The position numbers and the translations under genes were made by a program. From positions 17,718 to 35,711 of the forward strand of contig NAOQ01000156.1 in assembly GCA_002751075.1 (NCBI GenBank): a stretch of 17,994 bases of DNA, given 5' to 3'. Position 1 is the stretch's first letter. Every line of letters begins with the position of its first letter. The DNA comes from Ichthyophonus hoferi (lineage: Eukaryota; Opisthokonta; Ichthyosporea; Ichthyophonida; Ichthyophonidae). This document shows positions 10,530-15,906 of the stretch, one piece after another. Under the pieces are notes generated by a model. That model searched no databases. It saw nothing but the letters and a program-made list of their open reading frames with translations, and was not told the origin of the DNA.

Positions 10530-13500
10530 GTTGTAGCAGTAACAATAATGAAATAATAATGATAATAATAGTAATAATGATAGTAATAATACTAATAATA
10601 ATAGTAGTAATTATAATAAAAATAGTAATACTTGTAATAGTAATAGTAATACTAATAATAACAACAATAGTAATGATAATAACAATAACAATAACAATAA
10701 TAATAATAAAAGAAATAACAATAGCAATAGCAACAATAATAGCAATGGCAATAACAACAATAACAATTACAACAATTAAAACAATAACAATAACAATAAT
10801 AACAACAATAACAACAATAACAATAACAACAATAACAATAACAGCAATAACAACAATAACAACAATACCAATGATAACAATAACAATAACAACAATAGCA
10901 AATATAACAATAACAACCATAACAACCATAACAATAACAACCATAACAATAACAACCATAACAATAACAACAATATCAACAATAAAAACCATAACAACCA
11001 TATCAATAACAGCAATAACAACAATAACAACAATAACAACAATAACAATAACAACAATAACAACAATAACAACAATAAAAATAATAAAAATAACAACAAT
11101 AAAAACAATAAAAATAATAACAATTGCCACCAATGCCAACTCTACCCCAACCATCATCCAAGCCCAACCCATACTAAGCCCATTTCTCTAATTCCTCACA
11201 GGGTTTATGGGAGATATTCCCTTTGACTTCAATATGAACTTCGATGAAATAGTTGCTGAAAACACCAAAAACCAAGAGGGTAATATAGGCCGTCTCTGCA
11301 TTACATATAATATCTTACATACATAGTGTAGTATATATTTGTTTAATGTTTAGTATTATGTAATTTTATGATTAAAATGGTTGTTTATATATCCAATATA
11401 TCATATTTTATATGCATATCTTTCCTGATATTATCTGTTTGAGCTTTTGTTGATTTTCTTTGTTCACATTGTTCTTTTACATCCCATCATTTGCATTATC
11501 CAATACCAATACTTTATATACACTACGTTTAAATAATTTGAACCTATGTTTTTATTCACATTCTTACTTTATTTCATCCTACCAATCACATACACGCTTG
11601 CTTTATTATCGAATAAACAGATATATAAGTACATACATACACCCTTTTAGATGAATGTATGTATACCCAGACGTATATATGTAATTATATAAAGATATGC
11701 ATATACACATACACATGCATATCTATATAAATATTGAAGTACACGCCTTTTTAAAAACCTTCTTTTATTTGTTGTCTCCATAGTAGCAGCCTATAGACAT
11801 ACCTTAACCCTTTTCAACCAATCAGCTCCTACCAGTCCTTTAGTTCCATTCTCCGAAGGCCTGCCAGATGTAAGTATTAAGCTTAATTGCGCAGTACAGG
11901 CGTATGTGATTGGTCAGTGGTTTTAAGCAATAATATATACTGTGGCAACAACAATCTCTATATAATAGAATGTACATAAAACATATCTTATACTATAAAA
12001 AACATACTTATGATAATAAAAACCAATATTTATATAATGTAATATAATATAATATATATATATTGTATACTATAAGAATGGCTCATTCTCTAATAATATT
12101 ACACCTATAACAAATCAATCCTAAAAATAGTAGTATTATATATATCCTTGGCAATTCTATAACATAAAACATATAAGCTATAGCCTATAGTATTGTTATT
12201 GAGGTCTAAGCTATAATAAAAGTTTGCTTAGCATCAAATATATACACCTATTACTGTATTTATTGACACTATCTATGTACACTTAAATATCTGCTATCTA
12301 CAAGGCCTATATATATGTAGGCTGTTACAGCCCCTGTCTAACTACACATACCACTCTCACACCAACCAATCAGATGATAGTACCTATGCACGATCACGAA
12401 ATTGTTACTAAGAAGCGACGAATAGGAAGCCTTTCTTTCCGCCGTCACCAGGAGGTAGATAGAGCCACTCAAATCACTTCTGATACTATGCGTTTAAATT
12501 TAATGGCTACAGATGATTTGTGCGTGCCTCGGCTTGGCCCAATAGGAAAAAGGGTAGGTGGCAATAGTTGCACGTGTGTAGTATGTGTGATGTGATAATA
12601 GTTGTATGTATGGTAGTGGTTGTATGCATGTAGTATGTATGTATTGTAGTAATAGTTGTATGTGTGTAGTATGTGTGGTGTGGATGATATGGGCTATATA
12701 GGTGCATAATATGGTTTATGGTAGAGTCTGAGGGCGTTTTATTATTATGTATGTGATATACATTGCATTCTATTATATTATGTTTTACTGTACTATACTA
12801 GACACTATACTATACTATATTATATTGTATTGTATTATATTATATTAACGCATACTGAATTGTATTGTATTTTATTATTTTATACGATATTACAGCATAT
12901 TATACAATACAATACCATACTATAATACACTATACTAGACCATACTATGCTATATTATATTTTACTATATAGTTTTATTTGATATACTATACTACATCAT
13001 ATCGTTTATAATTTAATTTTTTTAATTATAAAACCCCTTTTAAAGCATAATAACCAATCTCAGCCATCATTTAAAATCTATTATGACAACCACTGTTGTA
13101 CCTCCATACTATTATACTGAAAAGAATAATTTGACATGCAGGCCATAGAGGTCAAAATGAATACCATTCATAAGATATATACCAGCCCTGCTGATAACTG
13201 TAAGTAACTTTAATGGCACTATATAGATTTTCATTCAAACATTATACATAGACATATATATATATATACGAGTGTGTAAATAATTGCAATTACATTTACA
13301 AAGACATGTAAACGTACAGTGTAAAGTAATAAATATGAAAACAAAAACAACAAGAACAAATATAATACGGAGAATGAAGATAAGAGAGAAATATGTATGT
13401 ATAGATATAGTAATGGTTCTTACATTATATTACATTATATTATATATATTAAATCCCAATTTGCTATACTCTATTATTTTTTATTAAATTTTATTAAATT

Positions 13501-14267
13501 AAGTCATATGGTACTACATTAAATTAAATTCTCGTATGTTATATGATATTATAGTGTTTCATAGCATGTTATACCGTTCTATTACACTATACCTATACCA
13601 ACATTTACATATATCATTCTTTTTTTTGTTTGTATACATATTTTTCCTAATTATTTGGTTTACCTTTATATATATATATATCACTCTTTAAATAAATGTA
13701 ATTCAATTAATCCCAAATAAATTAGCTTTAAACGTATAAGCCAATATAGCTATACTATACTATAGTTAGTTATATCAGATAGCTCCATGAATACATGCAC
13801 GTAACAACATATAATTTTCATCATCTTTCATTGTTTTTCTTTCTATATCTATTATTATAGTATTCGATTTCATTTTCCTTCCTCTATTACTTTTCTGACA
13901 ACCAATCACATTGTCCCTTCCAGGTCATAGACACCCAATTATTCTTGCTATTTATAAAGATCGTTGTACTATCGACCCATTAGATAAGAGTGATTTGTGG
14001 GACGATACTGGTAGGGCCGTTGTGAACTTTCAAGGTATTTGAATTGACAATTGGCTATATAGCCAACATTGTCTTTGCCATATATATACCTATACCTATA
14101 TGGTCATATACCCAGTTATATACAGATACATGTACATATTCATGACTTATTATGTCTTGATATAGTATACTATGCCTATATACATATCTAGACTCTACAC
14201 TCCCTCTTATACATTACTCCTCCACAGTGTCTCATGCCATGGACAGGCCTAACGATAACAGAGCACA

Positions 14268-14298
<31 letters not shown>

Positions 14299-15869
14299 GA
14301 TGATGGACAAGGGTTGGAAGGGGCAGGGAGGATAGAGGGAGAGATAGAGAGTATATTACCAGAGGACAATAATCAGTATGGTTTAATGGTAGGGTATATA
14401 TAAGTGTGTATAATGGTATATAGTAATGCATATTGTATATTATATATTGTTATAATGTTATACAATGTTATGATTAGACAGGAGATTGTTAAAATAGTTA
14501 TTTAAATAAATTATAGATTAAGGCTGTATAAGCATATTTAGGAGGGTAAACAGAGTAAGAAATATATAGGTAGATAGACAGATGTCTAGTAAAACGCACA
14601 ATTAGTAAACCTAATAATTATATAGTCGAGTAAGGTATAATCAAAATATATATATATACCTATATAACATAGTCAATACCATTTGCCACATAAAACGAAG
14701 CACTGGTTATCCTTATTTAGACTCCTTCGTTCAGGATATGGAGGGAGGCTTAAATGTGGAAATACCGCGAGCTAATGAACCAAGGTCAAATGATGCGTCA
14801 TTTAATCCTAATACTGTACATATGCCTTGGACTGTGGCTACTCCCAGCACTTCTCACTGTAAGTGTGTATGTATGTATGTGTGTATATATGTATGTATAT
14901 ATGTAGGTATATAGGTATGTAGGTATGTATGTAATTATGTATGATAGAATATAAGCAAGGCTTCGTTTTAATTATTAATTTATTTGCTCGGGCAGCCAAT
15001 AGTCATTCAGTAGCGCGTAGGGCCAGTGAGGTTCCTTCACTTGATACACCAATCAACAAGAGAATTCGTACTAGCAGGTTTGTTTGGCATCTATATTGGT
15101 AAAATAAAATTGCTATTTATAGTAGGAGTTTTCCACCTTTTAGCGCACCAATATTTTACCAAAATTAGTTTTTATCTAGAAACCGTGAACAAATATCTTC
15201 AATCACTTATACACATCAAATGATAAAATCTACCCTACTAAGCCTATCTATTGAATTTAAACACAGGTCATTTTTTGTGCATTAGTAGTGCAATCAATAT
15301 GATTGGATGCTTTACCACTTACTAAATATAATATAATATAATATAATATAGTATATATAAAGACAACCAGCCAATTATTATGGGTATTATCACTTTTCCT
15401 GTTTGTATTTTTATCTTTATTTTTATTATTTTTATTATTACAATTACGATTCCCTTTCCCATTTCTATTACTATTACTATTAATTACTATTACTATGCAT
15501 ACTATTACTACTATTACTATTACTATTATTATTACTATTACTATTTATACTATTACTACATTACTATTACTATTACTATTACTATTACTATTACTATTAC
15601 TATTACTATTACTATTACTATTACTATTACTATTACTATTACTATTACTATTACTATTACTATTCCTAATTATAATAGAATGTCACTATACACATCCATA
15701 CCAACACATACACACAGGCGGACCTCTATGGTTTCGCAGGAGCCAGGCCTACAAACTATAACTGATACCTCGGTGGGGAATCTAGCTGATGTAGATATGC
15801 CCCAATTTGGTACGCTTTGATTGATTGCCATGGTTTTAATTTTAATTTTACTTTAACTTGATCTTATTA

Positions 15870-15906
<37 letters not shown>

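Larger units (their letters stand above)
12554..13141 (+). other. Kleisin intron 11, 588 nt
   Basis: Begins with a GT-rich imperfect repeat right at the donor (12554-12690) and continues into a foldback pentanucleotide array (12760-13005). Acceptor TTTGACATGCAG. Confidence 0.7.

Noticed and set aside
10444-11191. Long open frames (up to 242 codons) rich in I, V, L or T, on both strands
   Set aside because: They are made entirely of the three-base repeat array, which lacks stops in several frames at once. They have no domain, no normal composition and lie inside an intron.
12374-12553. Exon 11 as an independent 73-codon gene starting at ATG 12374
   Set aside because: The ATG follows an acceptor directly, the conserved block is internal to kleisins, and the reading continues in phase on both sides.
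12507-12707. Minus-strand H/T/Y-rich frame of 66 codons
   Set aside because: Antisense of exon 11's end and the GT-rich intronic repeat.
15380-15761. Open frames of 146 and 88 codons rich in IT or L
   Set aside because: Products of the TTACTA repeat in intron 16; only the last part of the longer one is real, as exon 17.
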